A stretch of 52,435 bases of DNA from positions 1-52,435 of the forward strand of contig JAFEBV010000018.1 of NCBI GenBank assembly GCA_018242485.1. Direction: 5' to 3'. The position numbers and the translations under genes were made by a program. The notes beneath the pieces were generated by a model. It did no database searches, was not told the origin of the DNA, and saw only the letters and a program-made list of their open reading frames with translations. This stretch comes from Pseudomonadota bacterium. GTDB lineage: Bacteria > Pseudomonadota > Gammaproteobacteria > Xanthomonadales > Xanthomonadaceae. Below, in pieces: positions 25,161 through 34,350 of the stretch (its first letter is position 1; every line of letters begins with the position of its first letter).

Positions 25161-28100
25161 TCACCCCCTCGACGCTAGTTGTGAGAGGCGCTGCACGGCG
25201 ACCGATGCGGTCGGGTAGTCCAGCGTCTTCTGTGCGGCAAGTTCAGTCAGCATCGACAGGGTGAAACGCAACGAGGCGTCGTCGCGCTCGATCCATGCCT
25301 TCACCTTGGCTTCGGCGTGGGCTCCGGGCATCGAAAGCACCTGTTCCACCAATGTGCGTTGGTGGTTCGCCAACTCGTCGCGCAGCACGCCGCGCGCGAC
25401 CGCATGCCAGCGGCCATCGACCTTCAGGCCGTCGATTTGCGCGCTCAGCCACGGCAGATTGAGCGCGTCGCCGAGGCGGAAGTACACGCGCGCCACGTCC
25501 ACCACCTTGAGCTTGCGCTCGCGCGCGATCTCGATGATGTCCGGGCACGGCCCGAGGTAGGGCAGCGCGGCGAGCTGGCCGGCGAGGTCGTCGGGCAGGC
25601 CCTTGTCCTTCCAGTCGCGGATGCTGGCCACGTAGGCTGGGCGCTGGCTGTCGGGCAGGATGCCGGAACCGGCGCGGATGTCGCGGAAACCGTCGTGGTA
25701 ACGCGCCACCGCGGTGGCGATGCCGGGGATCGCGCCGGGGCGCGCCAGCAGCCAGCGGGTGAAGGTGCGTTGCAGGTTCCAGATCACCAGCAGGGCGTCG
25801 ATCTGCACCGCCTCGGGCAGTTTGCCGTCGAGCGCATCCACCTGCGCCCACAGCTCGCGCGCGTCCAGCGTTTCGCGGGTGATGGCGAAGGCCTTGGCGA
25901 CCTCGCCCGGCGAACGGCCGCTGTCTTCCTGCATGCGCAGCATGAAGGTCGCGCCGGTGCGGTTGACGATGGAATTGGTGACGACGGTAGCGATGATCTC
26001 GCGGCGCAGGCGGTGGCGCTGCATGTTGTCCGCATATTTTTCACGCAACGGCCCGGGGAAATAGCGCGCCAATTCGGCCGAGAGGTAGCTGTCTTCCGGC
26101 ACGTCCGAGTCGAGCAGTTGCTGGAAGATCACGATCTTCGCGTACGACAGCAGGATCGCCAGCTCGGGGCGGGTCAGGCCCTGCCCGAGCTTCATGCGCT
26201 CGCCGATCTCGGCATCCGAAGGCAGATACTCGATCTGCCGGTCGAGCAGGCCCTGCTTCTCCAGCGTGCGGATGAAATGCTGCTTGGAGCCCAAGCGCGA
26301 CACGCTCATCCGCTCCATCAGGCTCAGCGTCTGGTTTTGCCGGCGGTTGTCCATCAACACGAGCTGGCCGACCTCGTCGGTCATCTTCGCCAGCAGGGCG
26401 TTGCGTCGGCTTTCCGTCAGCTCGCCGCGGCGCACCGCGTCGTTGAGCAGAATCTTGATGTTCACCTCGTGGTCGGATGTATCCACGCCGGCGGAATTGT
26501 CGATGAAATCGGTGTTGAGCAGCACGCCGTTCTTCGCTGCCTCGATGCGCCCGCGCTGGGTGCAGCCGAGGTTGCCGCCCTCGCCCACCATCTTGCAGCG
26601 CAACTCGCCGCCGTTGACGCGCAACGCATTGTTGGCGCGATCGCCGACGTCGGCATGGGTTTCGTGGGAGGCCTTGACGTAGGTGCCGATGCCGCCATTC
26701 CACAGCAGATCCACCGGCGCCTTGAGGATCGCCGACATCAACTCCGCAGGGGTGAGGTGCTCGACGCCCTCGGCGATATCCAGCGCCGCGCGCACCTGCG
26801 GGGTGATGCGGATCGACTTGGAACCGCGCGGATGGATGCCGCCGCCCTCGCTGATCAGCTTGGCGTCGTAGTCGGCCCACGACGAACGCGGCAATTTGAA
26901 CATGCGTTCGCGTTCGACGAAGGATTTTTCCGGATCGGGATCGGGATCGAGGAAGATGTGGCGATGGTCGAACGCGGCCAGCAGGCGGATGTGCCGCGAC
27001 AGCAACATGCCGTTGCCGAACACGTCGCCGGACATGTCGCCGATGCCCACGCAAGTGAAGTCCTCGCTCTGGCAGTCGCGGCCCATAGCCCTGAAGTGGC
27101 GCTTGACCGACTCCCATGCACCGCGTGCGGTGATGCCCATACCCTTGTGGTCGTAGCCGACCGAACCGCCCGAGGCGAAGGCATCGCCCAGCCAGTAGTT
27201 GTGCGCGGCGCTGACCGAATTGGCGATGTCGGAGAAGGTCGCCGTGCCCTTGTCGGCGGCAACCACCAGATACGGGTCGTCGCCATCGTGGCGGATCACC
27301 GCCTGCGGCGGCACCGTCTTGCCATCGACGAGGTTGTCGGTGATGTCGAGCAATCCGTTGATGAACAGCTTGTAGCAGGCGATGCCTTCGGCGAGTTGGG
27401 CATCGCGGTCGGGCGTGGCCGGCGGGCGCTTGACGTAGAAACCGCCCTTGCTGCCGACCGGCACGATCACCGTGTTCTTCACCATCTGTGCCTTCACCAG
27501 CCCCAGCACCTCGGTACGGAAGTCCTCGCGCCGATCCGACCAGCGCAGACCGCCACGCGCCACCGGGCCGAAGCGCAGGTGCACGCCTTCGATGCGCGGC
27601 GCGTACACGAAGATCTCGCGGTACGGTCGCGGCTTGGGCAGATCGGGCACTTTCGCGCAATCGAACTTGTAGCTGATGTACTCGCGCGACCCACCCTCGT
27701 GAAGCTGGTAGTAGCTGGTGCGCAAGGTCGCGTTGATCGCACCCAGGTAGGCGCGCACGATGCGATCCTCGTCGAGGCTGGCCACATTTTCGAGCATCAG
27801 GGCCAGCGCATCGTTGCAGGCGTCGACCTGCGCATCGCGATCGAGCGCGCGGGCGTAGGCGACTTCCTCGATGAGGGTGCTGGACGCGTGCTTGAGGGTC
27901 GCCGGCGTGATCGCATCGAGTTCGGCGCGCAGCGCATCGCGCATGGCCTCGTCGTGGCTGCCACGTCCGTCCTTGCCGGCGCTGTGCGCCGGGTCGAAGC
28001 GCGACTCGAACAGTTCCACCAGCAGTCGCGCAATCAGCGGATAGCGCGTGAGTGTGGCCTCCATGTACGCCTGCGAGAACGGTACGCCGGTCTGCAGCAG

Positions 28101-30197
28101 GTATTTGCAGTAGCCGCGCAGCATCGCCACCTGGCGCCAGGTCAGGCGCGCGGTGAGCAGCAGCCGATTGAAGCCGTCGCTCTCAGCGTCACCGCTCCAG
28201 ATGTGTTCGAAGGCCTCCCCGAACGCACGGCCGACGGCGGCGACGTCGACCTCGGCCGCGCTGCGCACCTCGAAATCCTGGATGTGCACGGCCTTCTCGC
28301 CGGCGATCGTGCTGCTTTCCAGCGTCACCTCCCACGGATGCTCGGAGAGCACGCGCAGACCCATGTTTTCCATCATCGGCAGGGCATCGGACAGGTGGAT
28401 GGCCTCGCCGGCGCGCATCAGCTTGAAGCGCAGGCTGGATGGATCGGCCGGATCGCGGTACAGGCGCTGCTCGAGGTCGTTCGGCCCCGACAGGCGCTCG
28501 ATCTGGCGCAGATCCTCCACCACGCCGGCAGGCGTCACTTCCTCGACGTAGCCGACCGGCAGCGACGGGATCCAGCGCGCGGCCAACCGCATTCCCTCGT
28601 TCTCGCCGTGCGTCTCGATCAATCGATCGCGCAGCACGTCGCGCCAATCGCGCACGATCGCCGCCATCTGCGCGTCCAGCGCGGCCACGCCGATCTCGCG
28701 CTGCTCGCCCGCGCGCGGACGCACGATCATGTGCAATTGCGCCAGCGAGGATTCGCCGACGAGGATGTTGGTATCCACCCGGTCGCCGCCGATCGCCTCG
28801 GTGAGCATCGCCTCGATGCGCTCGCGCACCGCGGTGTTGAAACGATCGCGCGGAATGTAGGCCAGCGCGGACCAGAAGCGGCCGTAGCGGTCGCGGCGCA
28901 GGAACAGCTTGCTGCGGCCGCGGTCGAGCAGGCCGAGGATGCCCATGCTGGTGGCGAGCAACTGGTCGGCGCCGGACTGGAACAGCTCGTCGCGCGGCAG
29001 GGTTTCGAGGATGTGGCGCAGCGCCTTGCCGTTGTGGCTGCTCGGGCCGAAACCCGAGCGGTTCATCACCCGCTCGTAGCGGTCGCGCACGATCGGTGTG
29101 TCCCACGGCCGGCTGCTGTACGCACTGGATGTGTACAGGCCGATGAAGCGCTGTTCGACGATCGCCTTGCCCTGCTCGTCGTACACCAGCACGCTGATGT
29201 AGTCCATGTAGCCGTCGCGATGGACGGTGGCGCGCGAATTGGTCTTGGTCAGGATCAGCGGGTGCGCTGCGCCGCCGGGCTGGTTGGCGGCCAGCGCGCC
29301 GGCCGGCCGCGCCTTGGCCTCGCGCAGATCCTCGCGCAAGATGCCGAGCCCGGTGCCGTCCACCGCGACCAGCACTTCGGCCTTGCCCTGCTTGACGACC
29401 TTGTATTCGCGGTAGCCGAGGAAGGTGAAGTGATCCTCGCAAGCCCAGCGCAGGAAGGCGCGGATCTCGCTGCGGCGATGGTCGTCCACCGGCAACGGGC
29501 GCGTCGGCAGCTCGTCGGCGATCTGCAGCATCTTGTTGCGCATCGCCGACCAGTCCTCAACGCTGGCGCGGACTTCGGCCAGCACCGCGAGCACGGTGGC
29601 CTGCATGGTCTTCATCGCATCGGCATCCGCGAGCCGTTCGATCTCCAGATGGATGATCGATTCGGGGCGACCTTCGCCGATGGCGGTCAACTTGCCCTTC
29701 GCGTCGCGCGCGACCAGCGGCACCGGATGCATCAGCATCGACATGGCAAGACCCGCATGCGTCATCGCCAAACCGACGCTGTCCACGAGGAAGGGCATGT
29801 CGTCGTTGACGACCTCGATCACGGTGTGCGTGCAAGTCCAGCCGTCGCGCTTCAGCTCGGGGTTGAACACGCGCACCAGCGGCGTGCGCGGCTTGCGCGT
29901 CTGCATCAGATCAAACAGACCGTGGGCGATCGCCAGCCAATCGGCAGCGGCACGCGCAGCCAAGTCGTCGGCAGAGACGCGGTCGAACAGGCGCTCGCAA
30001 AAGCGCGCGTAACCGGCATCCTTGCCCATCGGCCCGCGCTTGATCGCCGCAAGCAATGCGGCAGGCGTGGAAGCGCCGCCCTGCTCGGCGACCGCAGGTG
30101 CTTCCACCTTGGCGGATCCGGATTTCGTCGCCGTGGATTTCGAGGAGGCGGCAGATTTCGCCGCGCGGCCGGAGGACTGCTGGTCGGTCTTGTTCAC
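25161..30197 (-). CDS. gdhB: NAD-specific glutamate dehydrogenase, large (about 180-kDa) type
   Basis: The protein of about 1678 residues has the length and order of L_180 GDHs. A long N-terminal regulatory region (VRVFNPELKRDGWTCTHTVIEVVNDDMPFLVDSV, LRWACEDHFTFLGYREY) comes first. The catalytic core around residues 840-1230 follows (FGPVARGGLRWSDRREDFRTEVLGL, KNTVIVPVGSKGGF, GIGDMSGDVFGNGML), then a C-terminal domain. It oxidises glutamate to 2-oxoglutarate with NAD, supporting amino-acid catabolism. The probable start is GTG 30197 (VNKTDQQSSGR); the frame opens at 30401, but the extra residues are not typical. The N-terminus has a Ser/Ala/Lys-rich linker. Confidence 0.93.
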   Translation of the reverse strand: MNKTDQQSSGRAAKSAASSKSTATKSGSAKVEAPAVAEQGGASTPAALLAAIKRGPMGKDAGYARFCERLFDRVSADDLAARAAADWLAIAHGLFDLMQTRKPRTPLVRVFNPELKRDGWTCTHTVIEVVNDDMPFLVDSVGLAMTHAGLAMSMLMHPVPLVARDAKGKLTAIGEGRPESIIHLEIERLADADAMKTMQATVLAVLAEVRASVEDWSAMRNKMLQIADELPTRPLPVDDHRRSEIRAFLRWACEDHFTFLGYREYKVVKQGKAEVLVAVDGTGLGILREDLREAKARPAGALAANQPGGAAHPLILTKTNSRATVHRDGYMDYISVLVYDEQGKAIVEQRFIGLYTSSAYSSRPWDTPIVRDRYERVMNRSGFGPSSHNGKALRHILETLPRDELFQSGADQLLATSMGILGLLDRGRSKLFLRRDRYGRFWSALAYIPRDRFNTAVRERIEAMLTEAIGGDRVDTNILVGESSLAQLHMIVRPRAGEQREIGVAALDAQMAAIVRDWRDVLRDRLIETHGENEGMRLAARWIPSLPVGYVEEVTPAGVVEDLRQIERLSGPNDLEQRLYRDPADPSSLRFKLMRAGEAIHLSDALPMMENMGLRVLSEHPWEVTLESSTIAGEKAVHIQDFEVRSAAEVDVAAVGRAFGEAFEHIWSGDAESDGFNRLLLTARLTWRQVAMLRGYCKYLLQTGVPFSQAYMEATLTRYPLIARLLVELFESRFDPAHSAGKDGRGSHDEAMRDALRAELDAITPATLKHASSTLIEEVAYARALDRDAQVDACNDALALMLENVASLDEDRIVRAYLGAINATLRTSYYQLHEGGSREYISYKFDCAKVPDLPKPRPYREIFVYAPRIEGVHLRFGPVARGGLRWSDRREDFRTEVLGLVKAQMVKNTVIVPVGSKGGFYVKRPPATPDRDAQLAEGIACYKLFINGLLDITDNLVDGKTVPPQAVIRHDGDDPYLVVAADKGTATFSDIANSVSAAHNYWLGDAFASGGSVGYDHKGMGITARGAWESVKRHFRAMGRDCQSEDFTCVGIGDMSGDVFGNGMLLSRHIRLLAAFDHRHIFLDPDPDPEKSFVERERMFKLPRSSWADYDAKLISEGGGIHPRGSKSIRITPQVRAALDIAEGVEHLTPAELMSAILKAPVDLLWNGGIGTYVKASHETHADVGDRANNALRVNGGELRCKMVGEGGNLGCTQRGRIEAAKNGVLLNTDFIDNSAGVDTSDHEVNIKILLNDAVRRGELTESRRNALLAKMTDEVGQLVLMDNRRQNQTLSLMERMSVSRLGSKQHFIRTLEKQGLLDRQIEYLPSDAEIGERMKLGQGLTRPELAILLSYAKIVIFQQLLDSDVPEDSYLSAELARYFPGPLREKYADNMQRHRLRREIIATVVTNSIVNRTGATFMLRMQEDSGRSPGEVAKAFAITRETLDARELWAQVDALDGKLPEAVQIDALLVIWNLQRTFTRWLLARPGAIPGIATAVARYHDGFRDIRAGSGILPDSQRPAYVASIRDWKDKGLPDDLAGQLAALPYLGPCPDIIEIARERKLKVVDVARVYFRLGDALNLPWLSAQIDGLKVDGRWHAVARGVLRDELANHQRTLVEQVLSMPGAHAEAKVKAWIERDDASLRFTLSMLTELAAQKTLDYPTASVAVQRLSQLASRG

Positions 30198-30386
30198 GAG
30201 TCTCGCCTGGTTCGGGCCAAGCGAGCATTTTACCGGCTGGCATCGCAACCGGGCCAGTTCGTCGGCATGGCGAGACGCGCCACGGAATCGGAATTTCCCG
30301 TGTGCGCGTCTTGCAGAATCGCGCTTCGCGGCCAGTTCCGAACCTGCTCTGCCCTCCCGCACGGATCCCATTCGCACCATGCGACG

Positions 30387-30412
30387 AAAAAAAGCCGGCA
30401 CGAGGCCGGCTT
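30387..30412 (-). terminator. Rho-independent terminator of the phasin gene
   Basis: On the minus strand AAGCCGGC, a 5-nt loop (CTCGT) and GCCGGCTT are followed by a run of seven T. It lies about 60 bp after the phasin stop. Confidence 0.85.
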
Positions 30413-30471
30413 GAAGGAAACGCGGCGTCGGCGGGGAGACCGACGCGCGCGGTGTCGCGAATGACGCTGGA

Positions 30472-30876
30472 TTACTTCTTGGAAGCGGTCTTGACGACCT
30501 TCTCGGCGACCGTCTTGGCCTGCTCGGTGGCAGCGGCGGTGGCGGCCTCGACCTGGGTCTTGGCGATCTGGCCGATGGCCTCGTTAGTCTTCACGGTGTT
30601 GCCGTAGACTTCCTGCGAGGTGCTGATGGTGCGCTCGAGGTTCTCGCGGGCCACCTGCACGCCCTTGGGCCACACGGCCTTCAGGGTGTCGAGGTCGCGG
30701 ACGTTGGCCAACTCGCCCCAGAAGGCGAAGGTGGCGTTGACGTTCTCTTCGATGGTGGTCAGTTGCAGGCCGAACACCTTCTCGGCGTTCTCGAGGGCCA
30801 GACGGTTGACCTGGGCCGCGGTGTCAGCGAACTGGCGCGACGCGGCGGTGAACTGCTCATTGATCTGCTGATACAT
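30472..30876 (-). CDS. phaP: Phasin family protein
   Basis: The 134-residue protein is a typical Phasin_2-like coiled-coil protein: MYQQINEQFTAASRQFADTAAQVNRLALENAEKVFGLQL, ATFAFWGELANVRD, and an Ala/Lys-rich C-terminus (AATEQAKTVAEKVVKTASKK). Phasins coat polyhydroxyalkanoate granules, and some act as general stress or chaperone-like proteins. No PHA synthase is in the window, so the granule role is inferred. AGGAG lies a few bases upstream of the ATG. A sigma70-type promoter with a palindrome over the -35 region lies upstream, and a strong terminator follows, so it is a single-gene unit. Confidence 0.88.
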   Translation of the reverse strand: MYQQINEQFTAASRQFADTAAQVNRLALENAEKVFGLQLTTIEENVNATFAFWGELANVRDLDTLKAVWPKGVQVARENLERTISTSQEVYGNTVKTNEAIGQIAKTQVEAATAAATEQAKTVAEKVVKTASKK

Positions 30877-30933
30877 GGCGGACTCCTGATGGGTTGGGGT
30901 GGTTCCTGGTCCGATCGCCAGGTTGTGCGGTGC

Positions 30934-30965
30934 AGCATAGCGGGACTTTTGTTGCGATGCAACAA
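30934..30965 (-). promoter_or_regulatory. Phasin promoter with PhaR-like palindrome
   Basis: On the minus strand TTGCAT (-35, 30962-30957) and TATGCT (-10, 30939-30934) are separated by 17 bp. The -35 sits inside a perfect 7-bp inverted repeat TTGTTGC-ATC-GCAACAA (30949-30965). It contains TGC-N3-GCA, like sites bound by PHA regulator PhaR in other proteobacteria. Regulator identity is inferred. Confidence 0.6.
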
Positions 30966-31410
30966 GAAGCGCGCGTTGTTTACCGGAGATTCAGCTTTCC
31001 GGGTTGGCAAGTCGGGTCGAATCGTGCTGGCGCTTGAACACATTGAGGATGCAAGCCAAGCGTCAAGGTGTCCGTTCATGCCAGGCCCGATCGGTCTCCC
31101 CCAATGCTCTCAACTTCAGGCAACGTCCTGACCGAAGGTTGCTCCCTCATCCGCCCTTCGGGCACCCCCGCCTTCGCGGGGGCAGGCTCTTCCCCCGGAG
31201 GGGGAAGGGAGAATCCGCCTCTCCCTCCGGTTGAGGCCGACGCGCCGCAGGCGCGGCGGGTGAGGGAAATGGTGTTCGCTTGCTGCACAAGCATGGAATC
31301 AAGATCTCGCAAACCTGCACCACCGTGACAGATGGCATGTCTGTCCAAGTTCAAGTTGAGAGCATTGAAGTTCACCCGCCCAATGCGCAGTCTGCGCCGG
31401 TTGTGCCGCA
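30966..31410. repeat. Gene-free spacer with REP-like repeat block
   Basis: Between the phasin promoter and queD I see no gene. A large composite REP-like block lies at 31143-31264: CCCTCATCCGCCCTTCGGGC, CCCCCGCCTTCGCGGGGGC, TTCCCCCGGAGGGGGAAGG, then GCGCCGCAGGCGCGGCGGGTGAGGG. Several stable stem-loops are possible. Confidence 0.65.
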
Positions 31411-31770
31411 TCACCCGCGATAGCGGCAACCCGAGGTGCAGGTCTCGTGGACGACGACTTCGCTCAGCGCCGGCAGGGCGGGCTTGAGGCGCTCCCAGAT
31501 CCACATCGCCAGCCGCTCGCTGGTGGGGTTGTCGAGCCCCTCGATCTCGTTGAGGTAATGGTGATCGAGGCGTTCGTAAAGCGGCTGGAAGGCGGCCTTG
31601 AGATCAGCGAAATCCATCACCCAGCCGCTGTGTGCGCCCGGTTCGCCGGAAACATGCAATTCGATGGCGAACGAATGCCCGTGCAGGCGCGCGCACTTGT
31701 GTCCCTCGGGCACGTTCGGCAGCCGGTGCGCGGCCTCGATGCGGAAGACCTTGAAGATGTCCACACTCAC
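31411..31770 (-). CDS. queD: 6-carboxy-5,6,7,8-tetrahydropterin synthase (QueD/PTPS family)
   Basis: The 119-residue protein has the PTPS fold signatures: zinc ligands in FRIEAAHRL (His15) and ARLHGHSF (His30, His32), the catalytic Cys26 just before them in HKCARLHGH, and the C-terminal [14 protein letters not shown]. QueD converts dihydroneopterin triphosphate toward the queuosine/7-deazaguanine precursor. The start is GTG 31770, which overlaps the rpiA stop as GTGA, so the two genes are translationally coupled. Other queuosine genes are not in the window. Confidence 0.93.
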   Translation of the reverse strand: MSVDIFKVFRIEAAHRLPNVPEGHKCARLHGHSFAIELHVSGEPGAHSGWVMDFADLKAAFQPLYERLDHHYLNEIEGLDNPTSERLAMWIWERLKPALPALSEVVVHETCTSGCRYRG

Positions 31771-32411
31771 GCTCGGCGCTCGCCATCGACGATCACCACG
31801 TCGGCGGGGCGGGCCGCGAACAGGCCGACCGTGACCACGCCGGGGATCTGGTTGTAGGCACTTTCGAGCGCAACCGGATCGTCGATGCGCAGGCCGTGGA
31901 TGTCGAGGATCCAGTTGCCGTTGTCGGTGACCACGCCCTCGCGCCACACCGGCAGGCCGCCCTGCGCGTGGATCGCGCGCGCCACCGCGCTGCGCGCCAT
32001 CGGGATCACTTCCACCGGCAACGGGAAGGTGCCGAGCACGGGCACCTGCTTGGCCGCGTCGATGATGCACACGAAGCGCTCGCTGGCGGAGGCGATGATC
32101 TTCTCGCGGGTGAGCGCGCCGCCGCCGCCCTTGATCAGCCGGTTGCGCGGATCGCATTCGTCGGCGCCGTCCACGTACAGTTGCAGCGGGCCGACCGCGT
32201 TGAGGTCGAACACTGGGATGCCGTGCGCGCGCAGGCGCTGGGTGCTCTGCTCGGAGCTGGACACCGCGCCCTCGATGCGGCCTTTCAGGCGCGCCAATCC
32301 ATCGATGAAGAAGGCTACCGTCGAGCCGGTGCCCACGCCCACGGTCATGCCGTCCTCGACGAAGGCCAGGGCGGCTTCGGCGGAGCGTTTCTTGAGTTCG
32401 TCACGATCCAT
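31767..32411 (-). CDS. rpiA: Ribose-5-phosphate isomerase A
   Basis: The 214-residue protein matches RpiA: the phosphate-loop [31 protein letters not shown], the catalytic [10 protein letters not shown] (Asp/Glu pair), the Lys in [14 protein letters not shown], and a C-terminal [15 protein letters not shown]. It interconverts ribose-5-phosphate and ribulose-5-phosphate in the pentose phosphate pathway. ATG 32411 (MDRDELKK) with AGGA upstream is preferred; ATG 32429 would add six residues. The stop overlaps the queD start by 4 bp. The EVE-domain gene lies about 30 bp upstream. Confidence 0.96.
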   Translation of the reverse strand: MDRDELKKRSAEAALAFVEDGMTVGVGTGSTVAFFIDGLARLKGRIEGAVSSSEQSTQRLRAHGIPVFDLNAVGPLQLYVDGADECDPRNRLIKGGGGALTREKIIASASERFVCIIDAAKQVPVLGTFPLPVEVIPMARSAVARAIHAQGGLPVWREGVVTDNGNWILDIHGLRIDDPVALESAYNQIPGVVTVGLFAARPADVVIVDGERRA

Positions 32412-32442
32412 GCGGGCAGTTCCTGTCATTGCAATGCGCTGT

Positions 32443-32895
32443 TCATTCCAGCGCGAGGATGGTCTTCCATTGCGCGGCGCTCACCGGCAGCACCGACAGC
32501 CGATTGCCCCGCCGCAGCAGGGCGAACTCGCCGAGCTTGCCGGCATGTGTGCGCAATTCCTCCAGCACAATCACGCGCGCGAGCTTGCGCGCGAACGCCA
32601 CGTCCACCGCCGACCAGCGCGGATCGTCCGGGTTGGATTTGGGATCGTGGTAGTCGCTGTCCGGATCGAACTGGGTCGGATCCGGGTAGGCCGCTCGCGC
32701 CACTTTCGCGACACCGACCACGCCCGGTAGCGCGCAACTGGAATGGTAGAACAGCAGCCCGTCGCCCTTGCGCATCGCGCGCAGGTGGTTGCGCGCCTGA
32801 TAATTGCGCACGCCGCCCCACGGCTCCACGCCGACGCGTTGCAAGGCGTCGATGGAAAACTCATCGGGTTCGGATTTCAGCAACCAGTGCTGCAT
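32443..32895 (-). CDS. EVE-domain protein
   Basis: The 150-residue protein is a single EVE domain: the N-terminal [60 protein letters not shown] and [12 protein letters not shown] are all diagnostic. EVE domains are related to YTH/PUA folds and are thought to bind modified bases in DNA or RNA. The gene precedes rpiA on the minus strand and follows a repeat-rich gap after the folate cyclo-ligase gene, an order common in Xanthomonadales. Confidence 0.92.
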   Translation of the reverse strand: MQHWLLKSEPDEFSIDALQRVGVEPWGGVRNYQARNHLRAMRKGDGLLFYHSSCALPGVVGVAKVARAAYPDPTQFDPDSDYHDPKSNPDDPRWSAVDVAFARKLARVIVLEELRTHAGKLGEFALLRRGNRLSVLPVSAAQWKTILALE

Positions 32896-32980
32896 GCGCG
32901 CCGTGACCTCGGATCGGGAAGGCGATGCTAGTGTAGTGCTTCACGATGGATGGATCTTCTGGAAAACCCAGAACACGCGC

Positions 32981-33092
32981 GTCATTCCCGCGAAAGCGGG
33001 AATCCAGTGTCGTTGTGATCTGCGGCCAGCAGGCGTTGGATGCCCAGCCTTCGGCTGTTGTGAAGCGCTTCCCGCTTTCGCTGGAATGACGG
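32981..33092. repeat. Facing hairpin repeats between the EVE gene and the cyclo-ligase gene
   Basis: GTCATTCCCGCGAAAGCGGG then AATCCAGTG (32981-33009) and an inverted, degraded copy CCCGCTTTCGCTGGAATGAC (about 33071-33090) belong to the same family as the repeats at 3.1, 7.3 and 8.7-9.2 kb. Confidence 0.75.
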
Positions 33093-33146
33093 TCCAAAAG
33101 CAGAGCCTCTGGATGTGCCCATACGTTCCAAACAGAAGGCAGCACT

Positions 33147-33728
33147 TCACTGCCGCACGCAGGACACCAGCTCACGCTCGGTGACGATCGCATCCAGCGG
33201 CACGTCCCACGATTGCGGTGTGAACGCTGCGTCGATCTGCTGGCAGGCGAAGCCTACGCCGACCAGCAGCGGCGGCGCGGGCGCGAGCTGGCGGAATGCG
33301 AAGCTGCGGTCGTACCAGCCGCCGCCGGTGCCGAGACGATCGCCGGCGCGGGTGTAGCCGAGCAGCGGCAACAGGACGATGTCGATGCGCTCGGGCACCA
33401 GCGCGGCATGCGTGTCGGCGGGTTCGGGGATGCCGAAGCGATTGGGCGCGATGGCATCGCCGGCCCGCCACGGCGCGAAGCGCAGCGTGTGATCGGCATG
33501 CAGGATCGGCAGGCAATACCGCGCACTCGCCGGCAGCACCGGCAGCACGCCCAGCAGCGGCAATTCGCCGCGCACCGCCCAATAGCCGGCGACGTGCGCC
33601 GCGCGATCCCAGCCGGGCAGTTGCCGCAGACGCTGGGCGACCACCAGCGCCGCCGCCATGCGCGCGGCGGTCGAAAGACTCTCGCGGCGGGCGCGCAAAT
33701 CACGGCGCAAGGCGTGCGGGTCGCTCAT
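33147..33728 (-). CDS. ygfA: 5-formyltetrahydrofolate cyclo-ligase
   Basis: The 193-residue protein matches the 5-FCL family: N-terminal DPHALRRDLRARRESLS, YRCL-like core CLPILHADHTLRFAPW, DIVLLPLLGYTRAGDRLGTGGGWYDRSF (nucleotide/substrate loop) and the C-terminal VGVGFACQQID. It converts 5-formyl-THF to methenyl-THF with ATP. ATG 33728 is chosen over the upstream frame to 33791, which would run into the 6S RNA. It lies 34 bp after the 6S RNA gene, and co-transcription with ssrS, known in other gammaproteobacteria, is expected. Confidence 0.94.
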   Translation of the reverse strand: MSDPHALRRDLRARRESLSTAARMAAALVVAQRLRQLPGWDRAAHVAGYWAVRGELPLLGVLPVLPASARYCLPILHADHTLRFAPWRAGDAIAPNRFGIPEPADTHAALVPERIDIVLLPLLGYTRAGDRLGTGGGWYDRSFAFRQLAPAPPLLVGVGFACQQIDAAFTPQSWDVPLDAIVTERELVSCVRQ

Positions 33729-33762
33729 GCGCGCGTGCGTGCCGACGACGAAAAGGGAAGTA

Positions 33763-33946
33763 CATCCTCCGCCATGCCGATGCCCGCGCAACGACCTTGA
33801 TCCCAGGGATCAGGTGGAAGCGTGGCACGATGCATCAGGCTTTCCGCGCGTGGCGGACATGCGCACCGCATCATGGGCCGGCTTCCGGGGTCGCATTATG
33901 GGACAAGGCAAATGTAGGCGCGGGCTGTCGCTCACGGCAGAGGATG
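33763..33946 (-). ncRNA. ssrS: 6S RNA
   Basis: The 184-nt segment on the minus strand has 6S features. A perfect 11-bp terminal helix pairs CATCCTCTGCC at the 5' end with GGCGGAGGATG at the 3' end. Near the 3' side is a hairpin ACCTGATCCC/GGGATCAAGG, like the TTGAACC/GGTTCAA hairpin of E. coli 6S. A large partly unpaired centre lies between them. It sits between zapA and the folate cyclo-ligase gene, the conserved ssrS location. A TATACT -10 box ends 7 bp before the predicted 5' end. 6S RNA binds sigma70 RNA polymerase and acts in stationary phase. Confidence 0.88.
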
Positions 33947-33953
33947 CGCCATG

Positions 33954-33959
33954 AGTATA
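33954..33959 (-). promoter_or_regulatory. -10 box of the 6S RNA promoter
   Basis: TATACT on the minus strand lies 7 bp before the predicted 6S 5' end at 33946. No convincing -35 hexamer is seen. Confidence 0.65.
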
Positions 33960-34035
33960 TCCGCCGTCGTGAAGGAGGACGTTAAAGCGCGCGATCGAAT
34001 GCGCGATCACCAGAAGACGTTGTTCCAACAGGGTG

Positions 34036-34350
34036 TTAAACCCGTTCGCGCGCGGCCTGTGGCGTGCCAGCCAGCAAGCCATCGAGCTTGCGATTGAGTT
34101 CGCCCAGCGTGCGGTCGAGCTGCTGTTCGCGGCGGGACGAGACTTGCCGGCTCTGCAGCAATTCGTGGGCGAGATTGAGCGCGGCCATCACCGCGATGCG
34201 GTCGATCGCCGCCATGCGGTTGCCGCCACGGATGTCGCGCATGCGCTCGTCGAGCAGATGCGCGGCTTCGACCAAGCCTTCGCGCTCGGACGGCTCGCAG
34301 GCGATCAAGTAATCGCGGTCGAGGATGCGGACGGTGACCGGCTCGCTCAC
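34036..34350 (-). CDS. zapA: Cell division protein ZapA
   Basis: The 104-residue protein matches ZapA: N-terminal VSEPVTVRILDRDYLIACEPSEREGLVEAAHLLDERM, then a coiled-coil C-terminal half (MAALNLAHELLQSRQVSSRREQQLDRTLGELNRKLDGLL). ZapA crosslinks FtsZ filaments at the division ring. The start is GTG 34350, overlapping the upstream TIGR02449 stop as GTGA, so the two are coupled. The 6S RNA gene follows about 90 bp downstream, as in other gammaproteobacteria. Confidence 0.93.
   Translation of the reverse strand: MSEPVTVRILDRDYLIACEPSEREGLVEAAHLLDERMRDIRGGNRMAAIDRIAVMAALNLAHELLQSRQVSSRREQQLDRTLGELNRKLDGLLAGTPQAARERV

Noticed and set aside
25317..30464. A 1715-codon open frame on the plus strand opposite NAD-GDH
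   Set aside because: It mirrors the GDH gene. High third-position G+C removes antisense stops, and its His/Gln/Arg/Val-rich sequence has no domain. The minus-strand frame has clear GDH motifs.
32441..32906. Plus-strand frames over the EVE and rpiA genes
   Set aside because: Antisense shadows; the minus-strand frames match known families over their full lengths.
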